DNA from: Gautieria morchelliformis
Lineage: Eukaryota > Basidiomycota > Agaricomycetes > Gomphales > Gomphaceae
Length of the DNA: 64,000 bases
Assembly: GCA_015179125.1 (NCBI GenBank)
Contig: WHVA01000155.1
Location: 1 to 64,000, forward strand
Direction: 5' to 3'
In this document: piece by piece, positions 22,327 through 32,861 of the stretch
Layout of the letters: each line of letters opens with the position of its first letter
How positions within the stretch are numbered: position 1 is the stretch's first letter
Position numbers and translations under genes: made by a program
The notes under the pieces: generated by a model
What the model was told of the DNA's origin: nothing
Databases searched by the model: none
Seen by the model: only the letters and a program-made list of their open reading frames with translations

Positions 22327-23416
22327 GAGAACGATTTCTGGGAAGCAGCCTGAAATATGTTTTTTTTTGGGATTATTATGTATGTAAAGTGCAGCATACT
22401 CAGAAGAATCACAAGCTGAAGAGGGACCGCATTGGCGAGAAGGACAGTACGTGAGCTGGGGGTGCCACAAGAAGTGGACATAGAGAAAATACCTTCTTGA
22501 TTCAATTGATGACTTCTAGACATGGTGCCTAGGTGCCTCCGAAGACCTCCTGCCTGGTATGCCAATACATTACATGTTTACTAGCCAGTGCTAGAATTTC
22601 ATGGGGATCATATGCGGAGCCGAATACGTTGGGAGACAGCCAGTATCGTGCGCCGCGTGAGTACCTGTTACTGCTCCACACTTCGGCCGCGTGTGAGAAT
22701 GCAGGGAGCACTGTTGCTGGAAGTATTTTGCTTACTGCAAATGATACCATTCATTTTGCACACCGTGCTCCCCGAGGAGCACCCTTTAGCGCTTAGCACG
22801 TGTTCCAGACTGGAACTGCCAGACACAACGCAGCTGCCGTCAGGGGAGACCGCGATGAACTCGGTTGACGTCTCTGACTCCCTGTCGCCGTGTTCCAGAC
22901 CTGAGTCGAATTAACTGACCAGGGGATATAAACACTACAGGAATTCGCCTTTGATTCACTTCATGACATTCACATGCTGTTGCGTGATAGTAGTGTCTTT
23001 GCTTCTGTGCCACTGGGGTACTGTAATGATGATCTATCCCGCGTTGAGATCAATTTGAGCACGGTGCCCAGACTATAAAATCAGGCTATCCCCAAGCTAG
23101 TACTCAGTCATAGTACACTGACGGATATTTATGAGGGGGCCACGGAGGTGCGGTTGCTGCATAGTCGCTGATATATACGAGTCGGAATTCAGCGGGCGCT
23201 GCCGCAGCTCGCCTAAAGAAACGAGAAGACTGCTGAACTTCTTTGTTGCTAATCCGTCTGAATATACAGAAATTTAGTCAATTTAGTCCTGACCCACGGC
23301 AGTGACCCAGAGCCTTTTCAGGAGGGTGGATGCCTCATCTTCTCCTAATCCCTGAAAGCAGACAGTCTCAAGAGACGTCAAGTTGCTTCTCAAGTGTGGC
23401 GAGTACTAGGATTAAG
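22327..23416. other. Intergenic, 5' of the transporter and 3' of CBC1
   Basis: About 1.1 kb. It holds the presumed promoter and 5' leader of the transporter (- strand). A TATA-like GGGATATAAACAC lies at about 22921. No convincing gene was seen. Confidence 0.4.
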
Positions 23417-26400
23417 TTAGCGTGCGGACAAGTCATGAGAAGCTGCACTAACGGCACGGAGGAATTGTCGGTACCATCCCCATGTCTCCCACATACTCCA
23501 TTCCACTTGCTCCCATCGAGAGCGTTGGTCCCAAGCGGACTCATTGATGATCACACTCGACGATCCCAGTGCCTCTACGAAGCCAGATAGTACTTGAACG
23601 AGGGTGGTTTTTTGGTCCTGTGTTAGTGTGGAGTATCCTTTTAAGGCCGTCGTCAACGCAGGAGAGTCTTCAATGATCTCGTCTGCCACCATCATGAGCG
23701 ACACTCGAACACTGACCGATGGTTTGACTTGCCTTTCACTTCACCATCGACGTCCATGCCCGCGTCCAAGCCCGCGCCTCCATTCGTCCGAGCTTTCGCT
23801 CGAGCCCGCGCATCATCTTCCTCCTTCCTTAATACCGCCAGTTTTCGTTTTGAAATGGCCACTCTGCCAATAGCCTTGTCCAAAGCTGCTTTAACAAGCT
23901 CCCAATCGCTGGTGGCAAGTCCGGTCACCTCGCCCTTACCCTCCCGCGGTGCGAATGCCCACGCGACAACGTTGGACGGATCCACGATCTGATACTGCAT
24001 AAGCTTGTCGAAGACGATTATAATCATCTGTGGACTCTTGCGCCAGAAATCCCCCGCTGCTTCTAGCACGTCAGACTTGCCTTCAGAGACAGCCACCGAC
24101 CTCAATAGAGGAAGATAGCGTTCCATGGCATTGAGAAAATGGGAGAACGAGCGAGATCCGATATGCAGAAGTGACTGCATGACCATAGACCGTACAAGAG
24201 AGGACGCCCGCTGTTCCGGCTCACCGCTCTCCGCCAAATTGTTTTTGAGAGTCTCTACATGATTCATTACCTCGTGGACGTTGGACCGACCACGAAGAAG
24301 ACTCAGTAATGACTGGGCTGCGTCATAGTGAATATGGCCTTTACAGATTATTTTAGTACAGAAGATAGCAGGCGGGCAAGATAACATACCGGGATCATCA
24401 TATTCGTATTCTGGCCCAGGAGGCTGCGCAGCCATAACATCTGCTTCAGGCGATTGCATTGTTTCAGGTAGTGTCTTCATGATTCGATCATGATATGACA
24501 GTCGCACTTCATATCGAAGTGCTCTACGAATGTAATTTCGCTTTGGGTGACAGCCTGACAACGCAAGATCTGGTGCCCTGAAGAAGTAATGGTGTATGTT
24601 AGGCAAGTGCTGACGAAAACGAACAGTAGGAACAACAACGGACCATTCCTTCCACACCCACTGGAAGTTGAAGTTGCTCATATGGACGGCGAACCATTCA
24701 GAGAAGCGCTGAGCTATCTCCACATCAAGCCCCTCTCCTAAGAAAGTATATAGTTTACGGATAGATTTTCCTACAGCTGGCCCAACAGTCGACGGTGACA
24801 GCTTGCAAAGTTCTGTGATCAATGAAAAGTAATAAACTGGTTTATGTTGGGAATCCGGAACGACTAGCAGCGAGGATAAGATTGTCTTTGAAATCCATCC
24901 GTTAGCGTCTGGTTTTGCCGGGAGAGAAGGGCTCACCTCGATGACAGTACTTTCTAGCTGCCAGCCTAAGTCGAGTTTTGGAACCACACCATCCGTAGGT
25001 ACGGTACCTGGCCTGGGTTTGAACGTTCCAGGAGAAAACCATTTGGGCATTTCTAATAGGAGGCGGGCGCACTCCTTTCGGTTCACCTCGAAGATATCTA
25101 TCACGTCACTGAGGGATGAACGAAGGCTATACCCGGCAGGAGTTGAAGTATTGGGGGTTGTCTGAGTAAAGTCAGACGAAGGAACAATGCTGTGCAGAAA
25201 TATGGAGATTGACCTCATTGTCAAATAATGCCAAGTAATACTGCGGCAATTCCTCTCTCTTATTCGCTGGTTTTGTCTCTTCGTACATTGTTCCGCCAAG
25301 GTCCATACTATCTATTTCAATGACCTCTGGCGGAACGAGGACAGAAGGCAGGTCAAACGGAGAGGATGCTTGGGAGATGGCGCTTGAGATTTCGGTGCAT
25401 GGCTCTGGAAATATTTCTATATCTTCGGAAAACGTTTTCGAAAGGAGGTGCCGCAAGGCAGAGAGAAGATTCATCAAAAGCTAATGGAACAATTAGCCGG
25501 CCATGCAGGTCACTCGAACAAGTATATGTTACCTACCTCGTTTTCATTTCCCCTAGGCGCATCGTCAACCGCATGGAGTCGCACTAAAGGCTGAACAAGG
25601 GCCTTGGTTGTTCGGACCGAATCTGCGAAAACAGTAATAGAGGATATCATGTCCCCTACACTCTGAGGTGAATGCTCGTGCAACACACGACCGGCCTAAC
25701 GCTGAGTGAGTTCGTGCTCCTGTAGAATGAATGCTTATCTGACTCTGATCAATCCTTCGCCAACGCACATCCCCGCGTTAACTGCCCGACCATACGAGAC
25801 GCCCGGTTCGTCTAGCACTGCTGCAAATGATTGGAGCAATGTCAGCATGGAAGCTGAGCTGATGGCCTTGGCAACGGTGAGATGTGCAAAGAAATGGATC
25901 TATGGCAAAGATAAAAATGGTGATCGCATATGATTTCAATGTGTTACACGCACACATAATCGCAATTCTCTCCATGCCTGCTTATCCAAAAACGTCTGGA
26001 AACCTTTCCAAAAGTCTTCCAAGATCAACCTTCCCATGGAAGTGCTTTCAGATGGATGTGATTCATCTTCAACCGGGTTATCCAGGGGCTGATGTAACAA
26101 AAGGAGGAGTGCTGTATAGTAAGGAGCTTTGTATGGCTCTTCTGTCACGCTTCTCACTGATCAGAGGACGGCAAAAAGCACAAGTAATGTGGTGAGCCTA
26201 CCCTATACGAAACCCTTCTGCGATTGCCGGGATAGCCTCCTTATGAGGTGCGAGTAGTTTGACGACCTCATGCAAGTCTTGAGGCTCAAAACCCTATAGA
26301 CACCATTTCTATCTAGATAACAGTAGGATCTCGGAAGACAAGCCAACTTACTGGAAGGTCACCTAGTCGTATTACAAGGTTTCGTAGCTTCTGCTCTGGT

Positions 26401-26517
26401 GTCTCGATAGGTTCGCGATACTCGTCTTGCAACGGTATAAGTTAGAGAGACTCAGCAATCTGTCTTTTCGAGCTGACCTCCTTTGAATCGCCTTCTGTTA
26501 TTTCTGTCTGGAGGCAT
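23417..26517 (-). CDS. CBC1: Nuclear cap-binding protein subunit 1 (CBP80)
   Basis: Large subunit of the nuclear cap-binding complex, which binds the m7G cap together with CBP20 and supports splicing, export and decay of transcripts. The start (26515-26517) gives MPPDRNNRRRFKGG, followed after short introns by GFEPQDLHEVVKLLAPH and by DEPGVSYGRAVNAGMCVGEG, the conserved N-terminal MIF4G landmark. The middle domain carries RFSEWFAVHMSNFNFQWVWK (24740-24660). The third has SRSFSHFLNAMERYLPLLR, and the C-terminus has WEQVEWSMWETWGWYRQF before the TAA at 23417-23419. About ten exons. Near 23690-23735 the frame changes; a 41-nt GTGAAG..GAG intron would resolve it. It is divergent from the PPR gene with 197 bp between starts. 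Confidence 0.9.
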
Positions 26518-26714
26518 TACCCAACTCAGAGCAACTGCTGTAAATTCCGTCGATTACATAACGGACACACCATTTTTTCGGCCAGTGGCCAACAACTGGT
26601 TAGAAAAGCGTTGTGCATCTGGAGTGCAGGATACAAAATCTGGTGCGGTTTTTAAAAGACTCACTAATGCCTGTGGCTCACCTCGTGCTGTTTTAGTACT
26701 GCTATGCCAAACGC
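26518..26714. promoter_or_regulatory. Shared divergent promoter, CBC1 / PPR gene
   Basis: Only 197 bp separate the two start codons on opposite strands, so both promoters must lie here or overlap the 5' coding ends. No specific factor site is claimed. Confidence 0.5.
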
Positions 26715-29597
26715 ATGCGCGGTTTCTGTATTCGATCGTTTTGGATCGTTTCGCCTACTTCTCGACCTTGGTTTCGTATTTCAGCAGGTCCCAGAAATAG
26801 ATTCTCAAGTCCTATACAGATCCTACGCCCACGCTTACTGTCAAGTATCGCGTTTCGACCCGAAATTTTTTCTTATGTGACTCCTCGTGCTCCGGTGACA
26901 CCAGAAAGCACGTATGAGTTCACGCCCTCTCATGTGGCTCGTACAGCATCTCAGGCCATTCGCGTGGCCATTCGCAAAGGGAACGTGCGCCATGCGTACT
27001 ATGCAGTTGATTCTATGCTACACGCATCTTTGGATCCTAAAATCAAACCTTCGTTAGCATCTCTGAAACTCACCTCTGCTATGAGGCTTGGACGACCTCT
27101 TCCTTCCCGCTTGGCGGCACATGCCTTGGTTCATGCATTAATCCACGAGGGCCACCTACTCGAGGCTGGTTGGGCACTACAAAAATTGATGTCTATTGGC
27201 GTCCGATTTCACACAAGAACCATTGAAGCCAGCGTTAATCTTCTTTGCTCCGGTTTCTTGCGTTCACCGCAGGGGGAAGAATTTGTGGTGGAAACAACCA
27301 TCGACCCAGCACCCTCCTGGGGAGATTCGGATGCGGGTATTATCCTGGCATCGCAGAGTACCCGACTGCGTCCAGAGACACATCTGGCATTGAACATCTT
27401 GGACACAGCCCGCAAATGGCGACGGCGACGTACAGAAAATATGTACGGACGGCTTATAGATGCCTGCCTCCTTCAGGGCGAAATCATAATCGCAACTCTT
27501 CTCTTTGTAATCCTTGTGAAGGATTGGCAACTTCGAAAAGCGCTGCGACCACCGTTACCTACACTGGAAGAAAAGGAGGGTAATATCTCAAGGGCCAGCA
27601 GACGGATCCACGAGCATCTCTTCGAGCCTACCACGCTGATGCATGCGACAAGACTGGGTTTCGACAGAGGCACTCCATGGCTTCCGTATCCAGAAAAAAG
27701 AATTTTGCAGACAATCCTTAATAGCATCAACCATCATGTTCTTTCACGCGACTCCCATGACGATGTCAGGCTTAGATCCATCGAATCCTTGTCGATCCTT
27801 GCAAATCTCCTTCGGGATCGGGGTCTTCCTTTTGGACAGATAGCCCCTCTCCTCCGTACTCTTCAAAATTGTCCGTCTTCTCCGCCGTGTAAAACGGGTG
27901 TATTGTGGAACGGAGCCTACGAGGAGGTTAATGCTTATGACTACGTGCATGAGGTGCTTCATGACTTTTGTGCACAACTTTCGGCACAAGGGCCCAACTT
28001 ACCCCCAAACCCCTCTTTGGATCTGCGTGCTTATAACACTCTCATATTTTATGCACTTCGGCATCGTCTCTCTCCAGCTTTGGCCAACAGCATAATCGAG
28101 CACATGACGGTTCATCGCAAGCCTCCTCTTCAGCCGGACAGGGTCACATACAACACTTGTCTGCGCGCGTCGTCTCTGCTAAACAGGAATGACATCGCTA
28201 GCAAGATCCTCGAACAGTTTCGCAAACGGAAGGAAAATTCGGGTCATATAGTCTCAAGAACACCACCAGATATTATTTCTCGTGAGCAGCTGAAGCGAGA
28301 AAGTGGCAAAAAACTTCGTTCACTATGCAAACTTGTCCAGGCTGAAAAGATGACAGTGCCTGACTTCGTCGAAACACCGAGGCGGGCAGTTCTACAGGCC
28401 GATCTATACACACTTTCCAGCTATATCGCACATCTCGTATCGATTGGGCTGGCGGACCTAGTGGCGCAGATGATCTTCCAACTCCTTCCTGAGTTGCATA
28501 TTATCGATCATCCCGCAGGGGGACAAGATTTGACTGGAGAATGGACACGCCAACAAAGGCAAGAGAGACGCCAAGAATGCATTGCACGTGCAGTGGAATA
28601 TGGCCCGTTCGTGTTCTCCGCACTCCTCAATGCCCTACGAAAGGCTGGCAGAACAGGCCTAGCAGAGCGCGTTTGGTTGCTAGCACGACAGGCAGAACAA
28701 GCAAGTTGGCTTCCACCCACACATCCTAGTTCCCCTCTTCCCTGGTGCTTGCCCATCCACGCATATACGTCAATGATGCAGTGTTATGCAAATGAGAGCA
28801 AAAAGGGCCTGGCATGCATCCGCGGGACTCGCTTTTCGACTGGTTTGAGTGCGTCGCTTTATTCGATGCGACAGGGAATACCATGGGTCCCGCAATCGGA
28901 TCGAAGGCGTAATATCTATACAAAAGGATGGGCATATTTTTACTTGAGGATGCAGGCCAAGGAGCAAGGTTTTCAAAACCCGGGGCCGCCGTTGCGACTG
29001 GAAGCCTCGAGAGCTGTAGGGTGGTTGCTGCACAAGGCGATGTGGAAAGGTGGAGTGTCAGTCTGGCAGGCATTGTTGCTGATGCAGCAACAGCAAGCAC
29101 AGCAGTACCCTGAACAATGGGCAGCTCGACTTAATACCATTAAACATCCTTCACCAGACGCACGGTTCTTTAATGCTATGCTGGATATTTTCGGGCGTCG
29201 CCCCAACATGCAGGGGCGAAGGGGACGCGCGAGCTTATCGTGGTGGAATAGGAAGCTTCGCGTCTCGCAAAGGCTGTTTGCAACTACCGGGTGGCTCTCA
29301 TTGACGTACGACCACACATTAGTGGAGATTGGAACGGCCATGGCACAGGCGGGTTATCCTCTACCTATCGGCCTGCAAAGAGCTCTAGTAGGTCGCTCTA
29401 CATATAGAGTGCAGAGCGTGACCCGGAAACATGAGATCCGCCCTTGGGCATTCCCTCCTCGCCTGAGACCTAATGTTCAGCCGTTCTCACTTCCTGTTAT
29501 TAGGAGCCGGGGACTACCCCTGGGTAGAAGGTACCCGTCTGGTGGTCCTCGTAGACGGAGACGGACCAGACGCAGAAGAAGAACCAAGAATGTTTAG
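26715..29597 (+). CDS. Mitochondrial pentatricopeptide-repeat-like protein
   Basis: A single-exon frame of 960 codons. The N-terminus is Arg/Ser/aromatic-rich without acidic residues (MRGFCIRSFWIVSPTSRPW and onward), as expected for a mitochondrial targeting peptide. The body is helical with PPR-like units, for example MYGRLIDACLLQGEIIIATL, DRVTYNTCLRASSLLNRND and FVFSALLNALRKAGRTGLAE. The C-terminus is strongly basic (RRRRRTRRRRRTKNV), compatible with RNA contact. Proteins of this shape act in mitochondrial mRNA stability or translation; the exact target cannot be inferred. The gene ends 14 bp before the stop of mitochondrial IF3 on the other strand. No frameshift or stop is seen. An upstream start is possible but not needed. 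Confidence 0.7.
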   Translation: MRGFCIRSFWIVSPTSRPWFRISAGPRNRFSSPIQILRPRLLSSIAFRPEIFSYVTPRAPVTPESTYEFTPSHVARTASQAIRVAIRKGNVRHAYYAVDSMLHASLDPKIKPSLASLKLTSAMRLGRPLPSRLAAHALVHALIHEGHLLEAGWALQKLMSIGVRFHTRTIEASVNLLCSGFLRSPQGEEFVVETTIDPAPSWGDSDAGIILASQSTRLRPETHLALNILDTARKWRRRRTENMYGRLIDACLLQGEIIIATLLFVILVKDWQLRKALRPPLPTLEEKEGNISRASRRIHEHLFEPTTLMHATRLGFDRGTPWLPYPEKRILQTILNSINHHVLSRDSHDDVRLRSIESLSILANLLRDRGLPFGQIAPLLRTLQNCPSSPPCKTGVLWNGAYEEVNAYDYVHEVLHDFCAQLSAQGPNLPPNPSLDLRAYNTLIFYALRHRLSPALANSIIEHMTVHRKPPLQPDRVTYNTCLRASSLLNRNDIASKILEQFRKRKENSGHIVSRTPPDIISREQLKRESGKKLRSLCKLVQAEKMTVPDFVETPRRAVLQADLYTLSSYIAHLVSIGLADLVAQMIFQLLPELHIIDHPAGGQDLTGEWTRQQRQERRQECIARAVEYGPFVFSALLNALRKAGRTGLAERVWLLARQAEQASWLPPTHPSSPLPWCLPIHAYTSMMQCYANESKKGLACIRGTRFSTGLSASLYSMRQGIPWVPQSDRRRNIYTKGWAYFYLRMQAKEQGFQNPGPPLRLEASRAVGWLLHKAMWKGGVSVWQALLLMQQQQAQQYPEQWAARLNTIKHPSPDARFFNAMLDIFGRRPNMQGRRGRASLSWWNRKLRVSQRLFATTGWLSLTYDHTLVEIGTAMAQAGYPLPIGLQRALVGRSTYRVQSVTRKHEIRPWAFPPRLRPNVQPFSLPVIRSRGLPLGRRYPSGGPRRRRRTRRRRRTKNV

Positions 29598-29611
29598 AAG
29601 GCTGATCAGTC

Positions 29612-30229
29612 TCATGTTGTATCCACTGGCTTCGCTTCTAGATGTAATGTGAGGTGTGATTTTAGCAACGTCCGGAGTTTAGACTCTTGCCCAACATCCT
29701 TCAACATCTCTAATACTTCAACCACTTTCTCGTCCCGCTCCTTTGGTGAGGGTACAGCTTGTCTCTTCTTAGGCGCAAAAATAAGGTCGACACGGTTATT
29801 CTTTTCCAGTTCTGCCCGAACCTTGCTTATCTTGTGCGCTAGGTCGCCCATGGCGACTCCCCATGTCATCTGTATTTCCTTGTTTATCTGCTGCTTCTCT
29901 GCTGCCTTGAGTGCCCTTTTGATCGCCTTCTCTTTTTCATAGGCCACCTTGCTGTCCATGATCCTGACAATGGGTTGGTCCACGGTCACTTGCTGGATAA
30001 GAAACTCCTTTCGAGGATAGGCGACAAGGAGTTCGGATAAGGGCCTAAGCGGATCGAGCTTCCCTTCTGCATTTACCACATGTACGTGGGAAAACTTTAT
30101 GTTCTTGTTCTTGGGCAGCGAATGCAGCGGTCTCTTGACTGAGGCAAGGTTATCCTCGCGCACGCCAAGTTGCAGGGGACCTGCCAGACTCAAAGCCCTG
30201 AACGTCCGACGGGTGCAAATCATGGCCAC
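29612..30229 (-). CDS. Mitochondrial translation initiation factor IF-3
   Basis: Mitochondrial IF3 helps keep the small mitoribosomal subunit free and checks the start codon. The 205-residue frame starts MAMICTRRTFRALS, a short targeting-type N-terminus. It then carries the IF3 N-domain-like part (LRPLSELLVAYPRKEFLIQQ) and the typical linker. The IF3 C-domain follows, with KEIQMTWGVAMGDLAHKISK, VRAELEKNNRVDLIFAPKK and a helix ending LLKSHLTL. Two nearby ATGs (30229 and 30223) could serve as start. Length matches short fungal mitochondrial IF3 proteins (AIM23-like). It is convergent with the PPR gene. Confidence 0.8.
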   Translation of the reverse strand: MAMICTRRTFRALSLAGPLQLGVREDNLASVKRPLHSLPKNKNIKFSHVHVVNAEGKLDPLRPLSELLVAYPRKEFLIQQVTVDQPIVRIMDSKVAYEKEKAIKRALKAAEKQQINKEIQMTWGVAMGDLAHKISKVRAELEKNNRVDLIFAPKKRQAVPSPKERDEKVVEVLEMLKDVGQESKLRTLLKSHLTLHLEAKPVDTT

Positions 30230-30813
30230 CTATGAGAATGATCGCGTCGTGAATTCCTGTGACGACTAAATTATGATTAACCCACGTACCCCAGCCAGAA
30301 GCAAGTCTTGCTGCTTGTAAAACGTGACGTGGCGTGACGAGTCGCTTCCTCGCAGCGCCTATAAATTTCTTGACACAACTCCTCTTTACTATACTCTCAA
30401 CCATGTCAGACGGTAAGTCCTGTGGTTCGACTTCTATTTCTTGGGAATGATGAATCTATATCCGCACAATGCATTAAGCGTGGGGGGGACAATCCTCCAG
30501 TCTTTCCCTCACTCACCTGGTGTCTCTCGTCTTGAGGGTAGCTGGCATATGGGCGCGGGGAAGACGTTCTTCGCAATGCCTTTCTTTCTTGTCATAGTTA
30601 TTCTGACCCCACAACTCTTATTCACTTTCCTTTCCCACCTGTTTCTCGTTGCTCATGTGTTGCTTAACAGCTCCGCGTAACCGACACATTCGTTGACATG
30701 GGGAGTGGTGCTATGTGTAACTATGGTATGGATACAGAAGGTTTGCTATTATTTCAATGAATGCGTCTAGTGAATCAGAGTGAGCTGTCGTGACTGTATA
30801 AATATTAATTCTC
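30230..30813. other. Intergenic between IF3 and the carrier gene; possible tiny gene
   Basis: On the + strand ATGTCAGACG at 30403 is followed at once by a perfect donor GTAAGT. Downstream pieces such as GSWHMGAGKTFFAMPFF (about 30537-30590) could be exons of a small membrane protein, but no exon chain was convincing. Otherwise this stretch holds the IF3 promoter and the 3' end of the carrier gene. Confidence 0.2.
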
Positions 30814-32116
30814 TCAATCGCCCCCCTTCCTGTCTTCTCGCTTTGCCGCAGAAGTCCGTAAGAGCCAGGCCAAATTTTCATATACGACAAACGTCACGCA
30901 GGTCCCCGGCAGTACACGTACCAAGTTTGTCCCTAGGCCGCGATAGAAACCGGCAGCTCCTTCCGTCGCCCACATCCGTCGGATGCATGTTCGAATGTTG
31001 GGGTATAAATGTGCCGTTGCGTTGTTCTGCGCCTAAATGAATAAAGTTCGACACACAGTGGATGAACATACTTGGAGTCTTGATCGTACCACCTGGTAAG
31101 GGTATGTCACCGCAAGTGCGCCTAGTTTCGAGATCCCCGACATGATCGTGTACGCTGTATTCGACTATGTAGAAAGGCCATGCTAAGCCCCTCATACCGG
31201 GAAGGAATGAATGTTGTACCCACCAATCGATCTGCCTCTGACGTCCATTCCATTCCTGCCTTGACATACTGCCGTTTCTTTCGCCGGAATGCCCACCGTT
31301 TCATTTCCTCATATGCCATAAACTGGATCGCACCATTGCTTACGCCAAAAAGAGCGAGCCATGTCCCACGGTACAGTCCATGCAAGCCCTCCGTCCTCGA
31401 TATCTCTCTCAACCCATCTAGAGAATGATCGGTTGTAGCAAGTCAGGCGTATTCACGGTAGGCAGAAAGAGAGGGCGCACGCCAAAGCCCGCGATAGGCA
31501 TTTGGCGTTTCGCGGGTCGTCGTGAACATGCGTACTTTCACGACCCATATTGGATTTGTGAGCAGAGCCGTGACGGCACCTGAAGATAGTAGGGTTCAGA
31601 AGAGCAAGATGATCCACATGAAAAGGCATCGCGGACTCGCTTCGGCTGAACACAGCAGGAAGGTTCCTGCGGACATATGATAATTGGGATCGCCACCAGA
31701 GGCACGTCGCTTGAGCATAGTATATCTTAGACGTAGGAGTCAAACGCTGCACGTGTCGTCAAACAGCATAAACTTACAAGAGAAAATATAATCCCCAGCT
31801 GGACGCATTGCCAGCGATATTGGGGCCAACACCTCTGTATAGACCTTGTACTCCACGAGAACGATATATATCCCTGAGCGACGTGTATATCTGTTTACCA
31901 ACTCCTCCTTGTGGTTTAGTGGTTGCGACTTGAAGCTTGACCTTCAAGAGGTCTAGAGGGTGCATGCACAGTACCGCCACGGTTCCCGCGCCGATTCCTG
32001 CTGCGGCATGGTCCTAAGGACAAAGCGTTAGGATGATTACCCCTTAGTATGAGGAGGCAACAGACTAGAGCACTGTTTGGAAAGAAACTTGGTGCAGATC
32101 GGGAGCTTTGAGCCAT
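30814..32116 (-). CDS. FLX1: Mitochondrial FAD/folate carrier (SLC25A32/FLX1 family)
   Basis: An inner-membrane carrier of the SLC25 family that moves FAD or folate-type cofactors into mitochondria. Exon 1 (MAQSSRSAPSFFPNSAL, from ATG 32114-32116) is joined by a 52-nt GTCTGT..TTAG intron, with a CTAAC branch site, to DHAAAGIGAGTVAVL. The first carrier signature follows (MHPLDLLKVKLQVATT; P-x-D-x-x-K), then GLYRGVGPNIAGNASSWGLY. The second is TNPIWVVKVRMF, with GVSNGAIQFMAYEEMKRW. The last repeat has GFYRGLGTNLVRVLPGTCV and ends WLLRTSAAKREDRKGGD with stop 30814-30816. The glycine/serine-rich GNASSWG and PIWVVK signatures are typical of the FLX1/folate branch. It is divergent from the mS34 gene (120 bp between starts). 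Confidence 0.88.
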
Positions 32117-32236
32117 CCGAGCACTCAAGAAAAAATATGCGGATGAGTAAGCATCTAGGCAGGTCGTCGCGGTCCACCTTTTCCTTAGAGCCCACGCCCT
32201 TGCATCGATTGGCCTTCTGCCTAATACTGCGTGAAG

Positions 32237-32728
32237 ATGGCGTCGTCACTCCCTCCCGCCATAGCACGCCTCATCAAACCCAACCCACTTGCACAAAACC
32301 ACTCCCGAAGTCTATACGAAACACTCTCCAGAATGCCCAAGGACGGCGTCGGTGCACGAGTGACGCAGCCACGATGGGCAGCCAAGGGAATTCCAAACTG
32401 TTACTGGGAGATAACAAAAGTACGAATAAAGGATGAGGGGCGGCACGGAAAGGCGTGGGGAAGGCTCTTTTGGAAAGGTCAGTCTTGCACCCGGCCACTA
32501 TTGTGCACGCTTCCCTTAGCTGAGCTGACAATCGTGTTTTATGATTTGATCACACTGTTTCCTTCTGCGTTGGCATCATCTTCATGCTTCGACGCAGGAC
32601 AAGAAGTAAAGACAGTGCGGGGAAGAGGAAGTGCAGGAGAGCGAAGAATACCAGGGGGCCTCAAGTATGGCTGGAAGCATGTTCTTCTTGACGAGTTTGA
32701 GGCGTCACAGACTGTATCAAGTACTTGA
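32237..32728 (+). CDS. MRPS34: Mitochondrial small-subunit ribosomal protein mS34
   Basis: Component of the mitochondrial small ribosomal subunit. Exon 1 starts MASSLPPAIARLIKPNPLAQ. It contains LSRMPKDGVGARVTQPRW and CYWEITKVRIKDEGRHGKAWG, matching the (L)P-x-x-G-V-G / Y-W-x-(I/L)-T-x-V-R pattern and GKAWG core of the MRP-S34 family, and ends LFWKG. A 123-nt intron (about 32480-32602) is in frame and could be overlooked. Exon 2 reads QEVKTVRGRGSAGERRIPGG and LKYGWKHVLLDEFEA, and stops at 32726-32728. Total about 123 residues. Confidence 0.7.
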   Translation: MASSLPPAIARLIKPNPLAQNHSRSLYETLSRMPKDGVGARVTQPRWAAKGIPNCYWEITKVRIKDEGRHGKAWGRLFWKGQSCTRPLLCTLPLAELTIVFYDLITLFPSALASSSCFDAGQEVKTVRGRGSAGERRIPGGLKYGWKHVLLDEFEASQTVSST

Positions 32729-32861
32729 GTTGTATTGTGCCCATTTCGTGGGCGTTGGTGGGCGAGCAGTGCGTTAGAGCGTGATTTTGCTTGTCGTGGC
32801 AGGCGACACCCTCCCTGCCACCTCCTGCTGTAACAATCTCCAGTTAACGACTTTCACGGCA

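Noticed and set aside
22529-22750. Extra 5' exons of the MFS transporter
   Set aside because: No splice chain links them convincingly to the N-terminal domain; ATG 22326 suffices.
30840-30945. + strand exon-like frame ending VPRPR, seemingly continuing from ATG 30403
   Set aside because: It is the antisense of the last exon of the FLX1-type carrier, whose protein match is far stronger.
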